From: Bacteroidia bacterium
GTDB taxonomy: Bacteria; Bacteroidota; Bacteroidia; Bacteroidales; Prolixibacteraceae
Length of the DNA stretch: 63,347 nt
Direction of reading: 5' to 3'
Assembly (NCBI GenBank): GCA_026391295.1
Contig: JAPLDS010000027.1
Span: forward strand, 18,686 to 82,032
Each line of letters begins with the position of its first letter. Within the stretch, counting starts at the first letter, position 1. The position numbers and the translations under genes were made by a program. Positions 28,395-37,745 of this stretch are shown in pieces. The notes under the pieces were generated by a model. That model had not been told where the DNA came from and did not search any database. It saw nothing but the letters and a program-made list of their open reading frames with translations.

Positions 28395-29837
28395 ATGAAG
28401 CAACTCTTTTTCTTTTTAATCGTTGTCGTGTTGGCATCTTGCCAAAATAGCCCCCGCAGAGGACAAATAACCAAGATTGATCCCAGTAACATCGAAAGCT
28501 ATGGACTCCTCAGAGGGGTCACCATTGACCAAGAGGGATTTTTACTTCTAAAAAACAACTCGTCCTTATCTTCAAGATTTAAAGTTCGAAATTTTGAACT
28601 AACCCTTAAAGTTAAAACCACAGAAGGGGCAGAAGGAGAACTTATTTTTGCTACCGGAGATGCCTTGAAAAGGACGGATGGCTATGAGATAAAAATCAAC
28701 AATAGCGACTACCGGAATGGAAGTGCGCAAAAAACCGGAAGTTTATCGAAAATCAGGAATAATTTCGTGCGTACTGCAAACGATAACGAATGGTTCAACC
28801 TGACGTTAGTCGTCCATGGTAATCATATTAAAGTGAAGGTAAAAGATAAAACGATTGTTGACTATTACCAACCCAAGAATCTGATCCGATCTAAAACCCT
28901 AAAAGACAGAAAGCTAACAGAAGGTTATCTGAAAATCGAAAAAACAAGTAAAAATGGGTCGATATTCATTGGTGACATGACCATTGTTTCGCTTAGTAAG
29001 GAGCTCAAAGAGGAGGACCTTACGCAGTATAAGCCCGATAGCACCACAACGATGATAGACTCCCTCAACGAGGCGGAGTTTCCACTAATCGATTTTCATG
29101 GCCACCTCAAAGGGGGATTGACGATGATCCAAGCCTACCAGCATGCTCAAAAACTTGGGTACAACTATGGGATTGCCGCCAATTGCGGACTAAAATTCCC
29201 TGTCACCAACGACTCAACCCTGATAAGTTATCTTCATGGAATACAAGACGAACCAGTACTTAAAGCCATGCAATGCGAAGGGCGTGAATGGGTTACCCTA
29301 TTCAAACCATCCTTGGTAGCACAATTCGATTATATATTTACCGATGCGATGACCTGGACTGACCTGAAAGGTCGACGAATGCGTCTATGGATACCAGAAG
29401 AGACTTTCGTCGGCAACCCAGAACAGTTTATGAATTTATTAGTTAGTAAAATCGAGTCTATTTTAAGCCAAGAGCCGGTTGACATACATGTGAATCCTAC
29501 ATTTCTTCCTCCTCAACTGGCAGCCGATTACGATAAATTATGGACTCCTGAACGGATGGATCGTGTGATAAAAGTCTTAATCAAAAATGACATTGCTCTT
29601 GAAATAAACTCTCGATTTAAAATTCCTAGCATAGCCTTTATTAAAAAAGCAAAAGAAGCAGGTGTAAAATTCACATGCGGCACAAACAATGGCTCGAACA
29701 ACGATCTTGGCAAGCTGGAATATAGTCTAAAAGCGATTAAAGAGGCTGGATTAACCAATTCAGATATGTTTATACCGCAAGCTAAAAATCAAAAAAAAGT
29801 ATTGAAATTAGGTCTACCAGCAAAGATTACAGGATAA
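28395..29837 (+). CDS. Lipoprotein joining a DUF1080-like domain to a PHP-like metallohydrolase domain
   Basis: 480 residues. A lipoprotein signal peptide ends VVLASCQ (Cys16). Residues ~40-205 form a concanavalin-like DUF1080 (3-keto-glycoside hydrolase) sandwich with DGYEIKINNSDYRNGS, NEWFNLTLVVHGNHIKVKV and GYLKIEKTSKNGSIFIGDM. Residues ~230-475 resemble a PHP-type metal-dependent hydrolase: LIDFHGHLKGG, QCEGREWVTLF, VDIHVNPTFLP, ALEINSRFKIP, and FTCGTNNGSNNDLG. Some metal ligands of the canonical PHP set are changed. A TATTTTTG -7 box is at 28358-28365. It probably sits in the periplasm or at the outer membrane; substrate unknown. Confidence 0.75.
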   Translation: MKQLFFFLIVVVLASCQNSPRRGQITKIDPSNIESYGLLRGVTIDQEGFLLLKNNSSLSSRFKVRNFELTLKVKTTEGAEGELIFATGDALKRTDGYEIKINNSDYRNGSAQKTGSLSKIRNNFVRTANDNEWFNLTLVVHGNHIKVKVKDKTIVDYYQPKNLIRSKTLKDRKLTEGYLKIEKTSKNGSIFIGDMTIVSLSKELKEEDLTQYKPDSTTTMIDSLNEAEFPLIDFHGHLKGGLTMIQAYQHAQKLGYNYGIAANCGLKFPVTNDSTLISYLHGIQDEPVLKAMQCEGREWVTLFKPSLVAQFDYIFTDAMTWTDLKGRRMRLWIPEETFVGNPEQFMNLLVSKIESILSQEPVDIHVNPTFLPPQLAADYDKLWTPERMDRVIKVLIKNDIALEINSRFKIPSIAFIKKAKEAGVKFTCGTNNGSNNDLGKLEYSLKAIKEAGLTNSDMFIPQAKNQKKVLKLGLPAKITG

Positions 29838-29878
29838 TAACCTATTTTAGTAATCTAAAACTAAATTAGCTACGAATT

Positions 29879-31142
29879 ATGTTCGATAAACAGATCTATA
29901 CAAATCGACGCAATCAGCTTCGTAAAGCGATGGGCAGTGGGGTTATCCTGATTCCGGGCAACATCGAATCACCGATGAATTACACCGACAATGCCTATCA
30001 TTTCCGACAGGATAGCACATTTCTCTATCTTTTTGGACTTGATGCACCAGGGTTATTTGGCATTATAGATGCGAATTCAGGGCACGACACCATTTACGGT
30101 GATGACCTAACGATGGAAGACATTATCTGGATGGGCTATAATCCGTCGATGAAAGATATAGCAGAATCTGTAGGTGTAACTCGAACATTCCCCTCGAAAT
30201 CATTGTTTCTCGAATTGTCGGTTTTAAAATCTAAAAATGCAACCTTGCATTTTACCCCACCTTACCGAGCAGAGAACAAACTTCTTTTACAAGAGCTTCT
30301 GGGCATTCAAGCTGCAGATTTAAAAGCTAAAGCTTCAATAACGCTCATTAACAACTTAGTAAAATTACGTTCTGCAAAAGAGTCTGTTGAGATAACTGAG
30401 ATAGAACTAGCGTGTCAAACGGGTTATCAAATGCATGTAACCGCCATGGAAATGGCTAAAGCTGGAGCAAACGAGCAAGAGATTGCAGGTACAATTGAAG
30501 GGATCGCATTAGCGCATGGGAAAGGAACCTCATTTCCCATCATCTTAACTCAGGATGGTCAAACGCTACATAACCACAATCATTCGAAAAAAAAAAAAAA
30601 AGGGAGACTTTTGCTCGTTGATGCTGGAGCAGAATCCAACTTACATTATGCCTCTGACTTTACACGGACCATGCCCGTAGATGGGGAATTTTCGCAGAAA
30701 CAACTCGAAATTTACAATATCGTGTTGGAAGCAAATAACACAGCGACTGCCTCGATGCGTCCTGGGGAGACTTATCTAAGTATTCACCTAAAAGCAGCCG
30801 AAGTCATTGCAATTGGGTTAAAAGATTTAGGCATCATGAAGGGAGATGTTAAAGAAGCAGTAGCCAATGGAGCCCATGCCCTCTTTTTTCCTCACGGGCT
30901 TGGTCATATGATGGGCCTAGACGTGCATGGAACCAGGGATCTATTTTATCCCAGCTCTGATCGAGCAATGGGAGGCACAGAAAACCAATGAAGCGTTTAT
31001 AAACTTCAAGAAAGCAAAAGAATACCTTGATTTTGGGGGAATCAGACTAGAAGATGATATTTTAATTACTGAATCTGGAGCTCGAATCTTAGGCCAGAGA
31101 ATCCCAATAAATCCTGAAGAACTAAAAGCAATACAAAAATAA
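29879..31142 (+). pseudogene. Aminopeptidase P family (M24) gene broken by a deletion and frameshift
   Basis: Reading from 29879 gives an AMP_N domain (FRQDSTFLYLFGLDAPG) and most of an M24 pita-bread domain, with metal ligands in LLVDAGAESNLHYASDFTRTM and HALFFPHGLGHMMGLDVH. Right after that His (codon 30926-30928) the frame goes wrong and stops at 30991. The true continuation, EPGIYFIPALIEQW through GGIRLEDDILITESGARILG, is one base out of phase, from 30927 to 31142. In intact homologues about 40 residues lie between DVH and EPGIY; here they are absent, so roughly 120 bases were lost out of frame. The last two Glu ligands therefore cannot join the protein. A 15-base A run at 30587-30601 is in frame and not the cause. 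Confidence 0.88.
30587..30601 (+). repeat. Homopolymer A15 inside the M24 coding region
   Basis: Fifteen A in a row encode five lysines in the HNHSKKKKKGRLLL segment. The length agrees with homologues (no shift at this point), but such a tract is prone to slippage in replication, transcription and sequencing. Confidence 0.95.
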
Positions 31143-31181
31143 TGTTCTGTTAGACCAAGTAACCTTGCCTAGATATTATCA

Positions 31182-33197
31182 TTGATTTTGAACCTTCTAG
31201 ACACTTTATGGTTAACTAAAAAAGGATATAAAACGACAGTCTCAAAAGAGACGCCAGCGATTTCATTAGCTGACCTTGACAACACGGTTGATCCTGGCCA
31301 TGACTTTGATGCCTATGCCAATGGTGGTTGGAAAAAACTTAATCCACTTCCAGGCGATCGCGCTAGATTTGGATCATTCGACAAGCTTGCTGAACTGGCA
31401 GAAAAGCAATTAAATGGCTTAGTAAAAGAGACTGCAGCTCAGAAAAACGAAAAAGGCTCTATCGCTGACAAAACGGCTACACTTTTCAACTTAGGTATGG
31501 ATACCGTGAAAATCAAAGAGCAAGGGATAAAACCTTTAGCCCCCTATTTTCAAGAGATCGAAAATATCAAAACTATGGATGATGTAGAAGTTGAGATCGG
31601 CAAATTTCACCTCTATGGCTTTAATGCCTTATTTGGATTTTATGGATCTTCCGATGCGAAAAACAGCTCATTGGTCATTGCTCATATCAGTCAATCCGGA
31701 ATTGGAATGCCTGACCGCGATTACTATGTCAAGGATGATAAAAGATCTGTTGACTTAAGGACTAAATATGTCGTTTACATCGAGAAGTTACTTGCCTTAC
31801 TAGGTGATAACGAGGCTACCGTTAAAAAATCGGCTCAGACAATTATGTCCATCGAGACACGGCTTGCAAAAGCATCGATGACCCGCCTGGAACAACGCGA
31901 TCCAAATAAAACCTACAATAAAATGACCACGAAGGCACTTGCAGAACTTGCACCAGCCTTTAATTGGAACCGCTACTTTGTGTCTCAAGGAATTCAAGAT
32001 CCAGGTGAAATAAACTTAAGCCAACCACTATTTCTAAAAGAGGTTAGCTCAATTCTTAAGGATGTACCGGTTGAAGAGTGGAAAGTATACCTAAGATATC
32101 ATTTGATAAGTGGCAATGCATCATACCTATCGGATGATTTTGTCAATGTTCAATTTGACTTCTATGGCAAAGCCATGACAGGGGTTGAAAAAATGCGACC
32201 ACGTTGGAAACGAGTATTAGGTGTTACCAGTGGAGCCTTAAGCGAAGCCATTGGTCAACTTTATGTTGCTAAATATTTCCCAGCTGAGGCGAAGGAAAGA
32301 ATGGTGAAATTGGTTGAAAATCTGCGCGTTTCATTAGGTGATCGGATTAAGAACCTAGAATGGATGGGACCTGAAACGAAAGTCAAAGCACTAGAAAAAC
32401 TACATGCAATCAACGTGAAAATTGGCTATCCTGATAAATGGAAGGATTACTCAGCTCTTGATATTGTTGATGATTCTTATGTTCAAAATATCATTCGATC
32501 AAATGAATTCGAGACTAAATTCAACTATGCTAAGATCAATAAGCCTGTAGATAAGTCACAGTGGTATATGTCACCGCAAACTGTAAATGCGTATTATGCA
32601 CCCGACATGAATGAGATCGTATTCCCAGCAGCAATCTTGCAACCTCCTTTCTTCTTCCTTAAAGGAGATGATGCGGTTAACTACGGTGCTATTGGCGTGG
32701 TAATTGGTCATGAATTAACCCACGGCTTCGATGATGAAGGTCGTAAATTTGATAAAAATGGCAATCTTACCGATTGGTGGACGGCTGAAGACTCAAAGCT
32801 TTTTGATGAAAAAGCAAAAGTGTTATCTGACCAATTCAGCAATTTCATTGTGATTGACTCACTTCACGCTGACGGCAAACTAAGCCTAGGTGAAAACCTT
32901 GCCGATCTAGGTGGCTTAAACATTTCATATCAAGCCTTTAAATCCGTAAATAAAGAGACAGGAAAAATTGACGGATTTACTCCTGATCAGCGGTTCTATT
33001 TGGCATATGCTCACGTTTGGGCTCAAAATATTCGGGATAAAGAGATCGAACGTCGCACCAAAGAAGATCCACATGCGCTGGGTCGACTTCGTATTCTTGG
33101 ACCATTGAAAAACCTACCTGAATTCCATCAGGCCTTTGGCATCAAACCGACCCAGGAGATGTACTTAGAAGAGTCGAAAAGAGCTAAAATCTGGTAG
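31182..33197 (+). CDS. M13 family zinc metallopeptidase lacking its signal peptide
   Basis: The catalytic parts are complete: the PGHDFDAYANGGWKK start of the M13 domain, NAYYAPDMNEIVFPAAILQPPFF, zinc motif GHELTHGFDDEG, and the ENLADLGGL third-ligand motif, ending in a basic KRAKIW tail as usual. M13 (neprilysin-like) enzymes are normally exported and cut short peptides. Here the frame opens at a stop at 31170, the first start-like codon is TTG 31182 (another TTG at 31188), and the ~25 residues before the domain (MILNLLDTLWLTKKGYK) are not a signal peptide. No in-frame ATG exists before the domain. The start is therefore uncertain and the N terminus appears lost, just after the broken M24 gene. 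Confidence 0.85.
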   Translation: MILNLLDTLWLTKKGYKTTVSKETPAISLADLDNTVDPGHDFDAYANGGWKKLNPLPGDRARFGSFDKLAELAEKQLNGLVKETAAQKNEKGSIADKTATLFNLGMDTVKIKEQGIKPLAPYFQEIENIKTMDDVEVEIGKFHLYGFNALFGFYGSSDAKNSSLVIAHISQSGIGMPDRDYYVKDDKRSVDLRTKYVVYIEKLLALLGDNEATVKKSAQTIMSIETRLAKASMTRLEQRDPNKTYNKMTTKALAELAPAFNWNRYFVSQGIQDPGEINLSQPLFLKEVSSILKDVPVEEWKVYLRYHLISGNASYLSDDFVNVQFDFYGKAMTGVEKMRPRWKRVLGVTSGALSEAIGQLYVAKYFPAEAKERMVKLVENLRVSLGDRIKNLEWMGPETKVKALEKLHAINVKIGYPDKWKDYSALDIVDDSYVQNIIRSNEFETKFNYAKINKPVDKSQWYMSPQTVNAYYAPDMNEIVFPAAILQPPFFFLKGDDAVNYGAIGVVIGHELTHGFDDEGRKFDKNGNLTDWWTAEDSKLFDEKAKVLSDQFSNFIVIDSLHADGKLSLGENLADLGGLNISYQAFKSVNKETGKIDGFTPDQRFYLAYAHVWAQNIRDKEIERRTKEDPHALGRLRILGPLKNLPEFHQAFGIKPTQEMYLEESKRAKIW

Positions 33198-33214
33198 ATT
33201 ACGAGATTAAAACT

Positions 33215-33250
33215 AAAAAGAGCAGATTCTTCAATGAATCTGCTCTTTTT
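33215..33250. terminator. Intrinsic terminator between the M13 gene and nagB
   Basis: AAAAAGAGCAGATTC and GAATCTGCTCTTTTT form a perfect 15-bp stem around a six-base loop, with A and T runs at its ends, so it can act on both convergent genes. Confidence 0.92.
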
Positions 33251-33324
33251 GTTTGCTATTCATAGATTACAATAAATAGTTTATTTGCAATCCTGATATT
33301 ACATTTAAAGGTTCGCCTTACTGT

Positions 33325-34158
33325 TTACCAGCCAAGGTTCGAATCCGTTTTCCAGATTGAATCTGGCTCCAGATTATCTTTTTCAATATCTTTAAAGTAA
33401 CGATAAGTACCAACCTTTAATTCATCGGTGGAGTCATCGTCACAAACGATCATCCCCTTAGGATGAAGCTGCAAAGCTGAAATAGTCCACATGTGGTTCA
33501 CACCCTCTTCGATAGCGTGGCGCAGTGCCCGTGCCTTCGAGTGACCGGTAACCAATATTAGAACTTCTCGAGCATCCATAACGGTACCCACTCCAACTGT
33601 GAGAGCTGATTTTGGCACCTGACTTACATCGTGATCGAAGAAACGACTGTTCACTATGATGGTGTCGTTATTTAAGGCTTTATCGCGAGTACGAGAGGTC
33701 AAACTTGAACCAGGCTCATTAAAAGCGATATGTCCATCTGCACCAATACCACCCATAAATAGATCGATACCGCCCACAGACAAGATTTTAGCTTCATAAG
33801 CAGCGCATTCAGCTTTTAAATTTGGAGCGTTTCCGTCTAGAATATTTACGCTAGCAGGAAGGATATCGATATGGCTAAAGAAGTTATCCCACATAAATGA
33901 GTGATAGCTCTGAGGATGATTTTTAGGGATACCCACATATTCGTCCATATTGAAGGTAACAACATTTTTAAAAGAAACTTTGCCTGCTTTATAAAGTCGA
34001 ATTAACTCAGTATATGTTCCTAGTGGTGTACTTCCGGTAGGTAATCCAAGAACAAATGGTTTACCAGAAGCGCTAACTGATTCATTTATTCTACGAGCGA
34101 TATAAGCAGCAGACCATTTTGATACTCCAACTGCCTCTGTCTGAACGATAAGTCGCAT
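33325..34158 (-). CDS. nagB: Glucosamine-6-phosphate deaminase
   Basis: 277 residues. Motifs are [20 protein letters not shown] for phosphate binding, [23 protein letters not shown] with the catalytic Asp, and [27 protein letters not shown] with the His-Glu pair. It converts glucosamine 6-phosphate to fructose 6-phosphate and ammonia, the last step of amino-sugar use. It is single, with its terminator shared with the M13 gene. Together with the PIG-L deacetylase and sialidase-fold protein it agrees with amino-sugar or host-glycan use, though they are far apart. Confidence 0.96.
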   Translation of the reverse strand: MRLIVQTEAVGVSKWSAAYIARRINESVSASGKPFVLGLPTGSTPLGTYTELIRLYKAGKVSFKNVVTFNMDEYVGIPKNHPQSYHSFMWDNFFSHIDILPASVNILDGNAPNLKAECAAYEAKILSVGGIDLFMGGIGADGHIAFNEPGSSLTSRTRDKALNNDTIIVNSRFFDHDVSQVPKSALTVGVGTVMDAREVLILVTGHSKARALRHAIEEGVNHMWTISALQLHPKGMIVCDDDSTDELKVGTYRYFKDIEKDNLEPDSIWKTDSNLGW

Positions 34159-34312
34159 ATTTTAAAATTTTATTATGAAGCCTTAAAAGTGCTAAATTTT
34201 TACAAATAAACCATTAGATTCTTCTAAAAAGGAGTTAGGATTGGAGTTTTATGATTAATTCAGTCAATATTCTAGCTGGGATCATTACATTTGTAAGGAT
34301 CCATAAAACTAG

Positions 34313-35212
34313 ATGCAGATAAATCACATAGGCGAAATAGCAGGTATTGTTACGGCCATTTGCTGGACTATTTCAGCGCTTTCCTTTTCTTTGGCAACTC
34401 GAAGAGCTGGACCGTTAGCCATAAACATTGGTCGATTGGTGATTGCGATGATCATGTTTTTAGCTTGGTCGAGGATAGCGAAGGGTCATTGGACACCTTC
34501 TGACGCTTCACCGGAGGCCTGGAAATGGCTCTCCTTATCCGGTTTCTTAGGTTTTGTAGCAGGTGATTATTGTCTCTTCAGATCCTACTCCTACCAATCA
34601 GCAAAGCTTTCAATGCTAATCATGTCTTTAGCACCTCCCGTAGCAGCCGTGTTGGGAGCCCTAATTCTTCATGAAAGGCTAACCTTGCTCAACGGGGTCG
34701 GCATGGTTCTTGTGCTATCAGGAATAGCTATCGTGATCCTCAAACAACCAGATCCAGAAAAAAATGGTTCGCGTTTACACTACCCCCTTAAAGGATTGTT
34801 ATTCGCACTAGGAGGAGCCATTGGTCAAGGAGCAGGAGCTGTATTTTCGAAATTAGGGATGGGTGATTACGATCCATTTTCGTCTACACAAATAAGAGTT
34901 TTAACAGGAATCATTGGTTTTGTGGTGATCATAACTTTCGCTCGACAATGGCGATCAGTAGGGTATTCCTTGAAAAACAACAAAGCTTTAACCCCTTTAT
35001 TTATTGGCTCATTTTTCGGACCATTCCTAGGTGTTTCATTAAGCTTATTTGCCTTCCAATATACCACTGTAGGAATTGCCTCCACACTGATTGCCACTGT
35101 TCCATTGTTCATACTAATCCCCTCTGTATTAATATTTCACGAAAAATTAAACTGGAAAGAAATAATTGGAGCGATTCTTGCTGTGATGGGAATGGTTGTG
35201 TTTTTTCTATAA
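34313..35212 (+). CDS. DMT superfamily transporter (EamA)
   Basis: 299 residues with ten predicted membrane helices as two EamA repeats (about 8-140 and 158-297). Typical segments are ATRRAGPLAINIGRLVIAMI, GDYCLFRSYSYQSAKLSMLI and FAFQYTTVGIASTLIATVPLFILIPSVLIFHEK. EamA carriers export or import amino acids, nucleobases or other metabolites; the substrate cannot be predicted. A TACATTTG box at 34286-34293 may be its -7 element. It is followed by a 246-base gap before the kdn/kds operon. Confidence 0.92.
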   Translation: MQINHIGEIAGIVTAICWTISALSFSLATRRAGPLAINIGRLVIAMIMFLAWSRIAKGHWTPSDASPEAWKWLSLSGFLGFVAGDYCLFRSYSYQSAKLSMLIMSLAPPVAAVLGALILHERLTLLNGVGMVLVLSGIAIVILKQPDPEKNGSRLHYPLKGLLFALGGAIGQGAGAVFSKLGMGDYDPFSSTQIRVLTGIIGFVVIITFARQWRSVGYSLKNNKALTPLFIGSFFGPFLGVSLSLFAFQYTTVGIASTLIATVPLFILIPSVLIFHEKLNWKEIIGAILAVMGMVVFFL

Positions 35213-35458
35213 CAAAAACCACCCTTAAACCATCTAAAAAGCTAGACATTTAGTGGCTTCAGATGACAGAATAGACGTTTCAACCTGAATTATGGTAATT
35301 TTCGGGTTTTATTTTCAATAATAAATGTAATTTTACAAGGTTTATAAAAAAGTAAGAAATTGGCATGCAACACTAGGATTTAAAAGAAATCAGATTGATT
35401 TTGAATCGTCTTGAACACCGATTGACTAACCAAATTTTAATAGCTTAAAAGAATATAT

Positions 35459-36652
35459 ATGGCAGGCACCGAGCTCTTCGGAGATGAAGAACGGAAAGAG
35501 GTTATGGACGTACTTGATACCGGTATATTATTTCGGTACGGACATGACTCACAGCGCAATGGCGTATGGAAAGCAAAAGCTTTCGAACAAGAATTTAGCG
35601 CTTATCTTGGAGTAAAACACACCCATTTCTGTTCAAGTGGAACAGCAGCAGACTCCCTTTCATTAGCATGTTGTGGTATTGGGTATGGCGATGAGGTGAT
35701 CGTGCCTCCCTATACATTTATCGCACCCATTGAAGCCGTTTTAGTGGCCGGTGCAATACCTGTTTTTGGAGAGATTGACGAAACATTATGCTTAAGTCCG
35801 GAAGGGATTGAAAAAGCAATCACGCCACGCACAAAGGCAGTCATGCTAGTTCAAGTCTTTGGCTCTATGGGTCGAATGGATGAGATTATGGCTGTTTGTA
35901 AAAAGCATAACTTAATCTTAATTGAAGATGCAGCTCCTGCACTTGGTGGAAGCTACAAAGGAAAGATGCTTGGTAACTTCGGTCATATGTCGGCATTTTC
36001 TTTCGACTTTTACAAGATTATTACTGCAGGTGAAGGTGGAGCAGTAGCCACCAACGACGACGAACTTTACGATAGAGCTCATAAATATTCCGATCATGGT
36101 CACGATCATATTGGAAGTGCCAGAGGTGCAGAGCAGCATCCTATCCTTGGATATAACTTTAGAGGCTCTGAATTAGGAGCTGCGGTAGTGCTAGCGCAAT
36201 TGCGAAAACTACCTTATATCATTGAAAAACAGAGAGCACATCAACATCGGCTAAAAGAAGTTTTGCGTGAGTTTCCAGAAATCAGGCTGAGACATGTTCC
36301 TGATGAAGCGGGTGACTCTGCAACTTTCTTATCGTTTTTCTTGCCAGATCCAGCTAAGGCTATCAAGGTCTTTGATGAGTTCCAAAAAGAAGAGTTAAGC
36401 GCATCCTATTGGTACCGCAATAATTTTCATTACCACCGTCAATGGGGTCATCTGAAAGAGATGAAATCGATTTACAACCTACCGGTGATGAAATTAAATA
36501 ATGTTCCAGACTACACCAATTTGCAAGTTCCTCTATCAGATGAGATCATGCAACGATTAATGATGACTCAGATTATGGTTAATTGGAGTGAAGAAGAACT
36601 AAATACGATTGCCTCAAAAATGAGGTCAGCATTAAAAAAAGCACTTAAATAA
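35459..36652 (+). CDS. kdnA: PLP aminotransferase, predicted 8-amino-3,8-dideoxy-manno-octulosonate synthase
   Basis: 397 residues of the DegT/DnrJ/EryC1/StrS family. The PLP Lys186 lies in SFDFYKIITAGEGG, the Asp157 that holds the pyridine nitrogen in LILIEDAAPALGG, and HFCSSGTAADSLSLA binds phosphate. The family also makes many amino sugars, so the specific call rests on context: the next gene is a KdnB-type alcohol dehydrogenase and the third is kdsA. In Shewanella, KdnB oxidises C8 of Kdo and KdnA transaminates it to 8-amino-Kdo, which replaces Kdo in lipopolysaccharide. First gene of a four-gene operon, with six bases between its stop and the kdnB start. Confidence 0.88.
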   Translation: MAGTELFGDEERKEVMDVLDTGILFRYGHDSQRNGVWKAKAFEQEFSAYLGVKHTHFCSSGTAADSLSLACCGIGYGDEVIVPPYTFIAPIEAVLVAGAIPVFGEIDETLCLSPEGIEKAITPRTKAVMLVQVFGSMGRMDEIMAVCKKHNLILIEDAAPALGGSYKGKMLGNFGHMSAFSFDFYKIITAGEGGAVATNDDELYDRAHKYSDHGHDHIGSARGAEQHPILGYNFRGSELGAAVVLAQLRKLPYIIEKQRAHQHRLKEVLREFPEIRLRHVPDEAGDSATFLSFFLPDPAKAIKVFDEFQKEELSASYWYRNNFHYHRQWGHLKEMKSIYNLPVMKLNNVPDYTNLQVPLSDEIMQRLMMTQIMVNWSEEELNTIASKMRSALKKALK

Positions 36653-36658
36653 TTGCAT

Positions 36659-37735
36659 ATGTTCAGAAATTTAAAACCAGTCGGTAGAATTTTATACGGT
36701 CGAAACAGTTTCGATCAGCTTGGAGATGTACTTGATGAATTAAGAGTTGAAAAAAACTCATTCGTTCTATTTCTTGTCGATGAATATTTTGAAGGAAAAG
36801 ATTTCCTAAAACGTATTCCGATGAAAGCGCAAGACATTCTAAAAATTATCGATATCACAGACGAGCCTAAAACAAAGACTGTTGATGAGATGGTTGCTGA
36901 GATCAAAAATCTTGGTATTGGATTCCCCGTTTCAGTAGTCGGCATAGGGGGTGGAAGTGTCATGGATTATGCGAAGGCTATTCGACTAATGTTCACCAAC
37001 GAAGGCTCTTCAGTGCAATACCAAGGTCTTGATTTTATTAAAAACAAAGGTGTTCATTGCACCGTTATCCCTACTATATCTGGCACTGGAGCTGAAGTGT
37101 CGATTACAACCGTACTTACTGGTCCAGTAAAAAAATTAGGCATCAAAGGAAACTTTACGGCTGCCGATCAGATCGTTTTAGATCCAGAATTGATCACCAC
37201 TGTTCCTGAGCCACAACGATTCTACACAGCGATGGATTGTTACATTCACAATGTTGAAGCCTTAAACGGATACAGAAGATCAGTTATGGGTGATTCATTA
37301 GGTATTGAGTCGCTTCGTATATTCAGAGAAATTTATCTAAGTAAAGATACGCGCACACCAGAAAACGAAGAAAAACTGATGGTTGCATCTTATCTAGGAG
37401 GCTTATCATTAACCTATTCGGAAGTTGGTGCTTGTCATGCCATGTCATATGGTTTAGCTACAGTGACCAACATACACCATGGAGTTGGAAATTGTGTGGT
37501 ATTCAATCAGCTAGATGAGTTCTACCCTGATGCGGTAAAAGAATTTAGAGAGATGATGACTCTTAACAACATTGAGATCCCTAGAGGTGTAACAGCAAAT
37601 TGCACTCCAGAAGAGATCGACATTATGATTGATGTTTCACTAACCTTGGTCTTTATGTGGCAACACGTTTGTGGTCCAGAGTGGCAGAAAATCATCACAC
37701 GCGACAAGCTTCGCGGACTATTCATGAAAATGTAA
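36659..37735 (+). CDS. kdnB: Iron-type alcohol dehydrogenase, predicted Kdo 8-oxidase
   Basis: 358 residues from ATG 36659 (a TTG six bases upstream is rejected). It has the Fe-ADH fold: VVGIGGGSVMDYAKAIRL for the dinucleotide, TVIPTISGTGAEVS, and metal ligands Asp193 and His197 (AMDCYIHNVEALNG), His260 (GACHAMSYGLA) and His274 (NIHHGVGNCVVFN). The protein matches what is known of KdnB, which oxidises the C8 hydroxyl of Kdo with NAD to an aldehyde for KdnA. The short family length (~360 rather than ~385) fits KdnB. Ten bases separate it from kdsA. Confidence 0.88.
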   Translation: MFRNLKPVGRILYGRNSFDQLGDVLDELRVEKNSFVLFLVDEYFEGKDFLKRIPMKAQDILKIIDITDEPKTKTVDEMVAEIKNLGIGFPVSVVGIGGGSVMDYAKAIRLMFTNEGSSVQYQGLDFIKNKGVHCTVIPTISGTGAEVSITTVLTGPVKKLGIKGNFTAADQIVLDPELITTVPEPQRFYTAMDCYIHNVEALNGYRRSVMGDSLGIESLRIFREIYLSKDTRTPENEEKLMVASYLGGLSLTYSEVGACHAMSYGLATVTNIHHGVGNCVVFNQLDEFYPDAVKEFREMMTLNNIEIPRGVTANCTPEEIDIMIDVSLTLVFMWQHVCGPEWQKIITRDKLRGLFMKM

Positions 37736-37745
37736 TTCAAAAAGA

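Noticed and set aside
30587-30601. The A15 tract as the cause of the M24 frameshift
   Set aside because: The frame and spacing agree with homologues on both sides of the tract; the break is at 30926 with missing residues.
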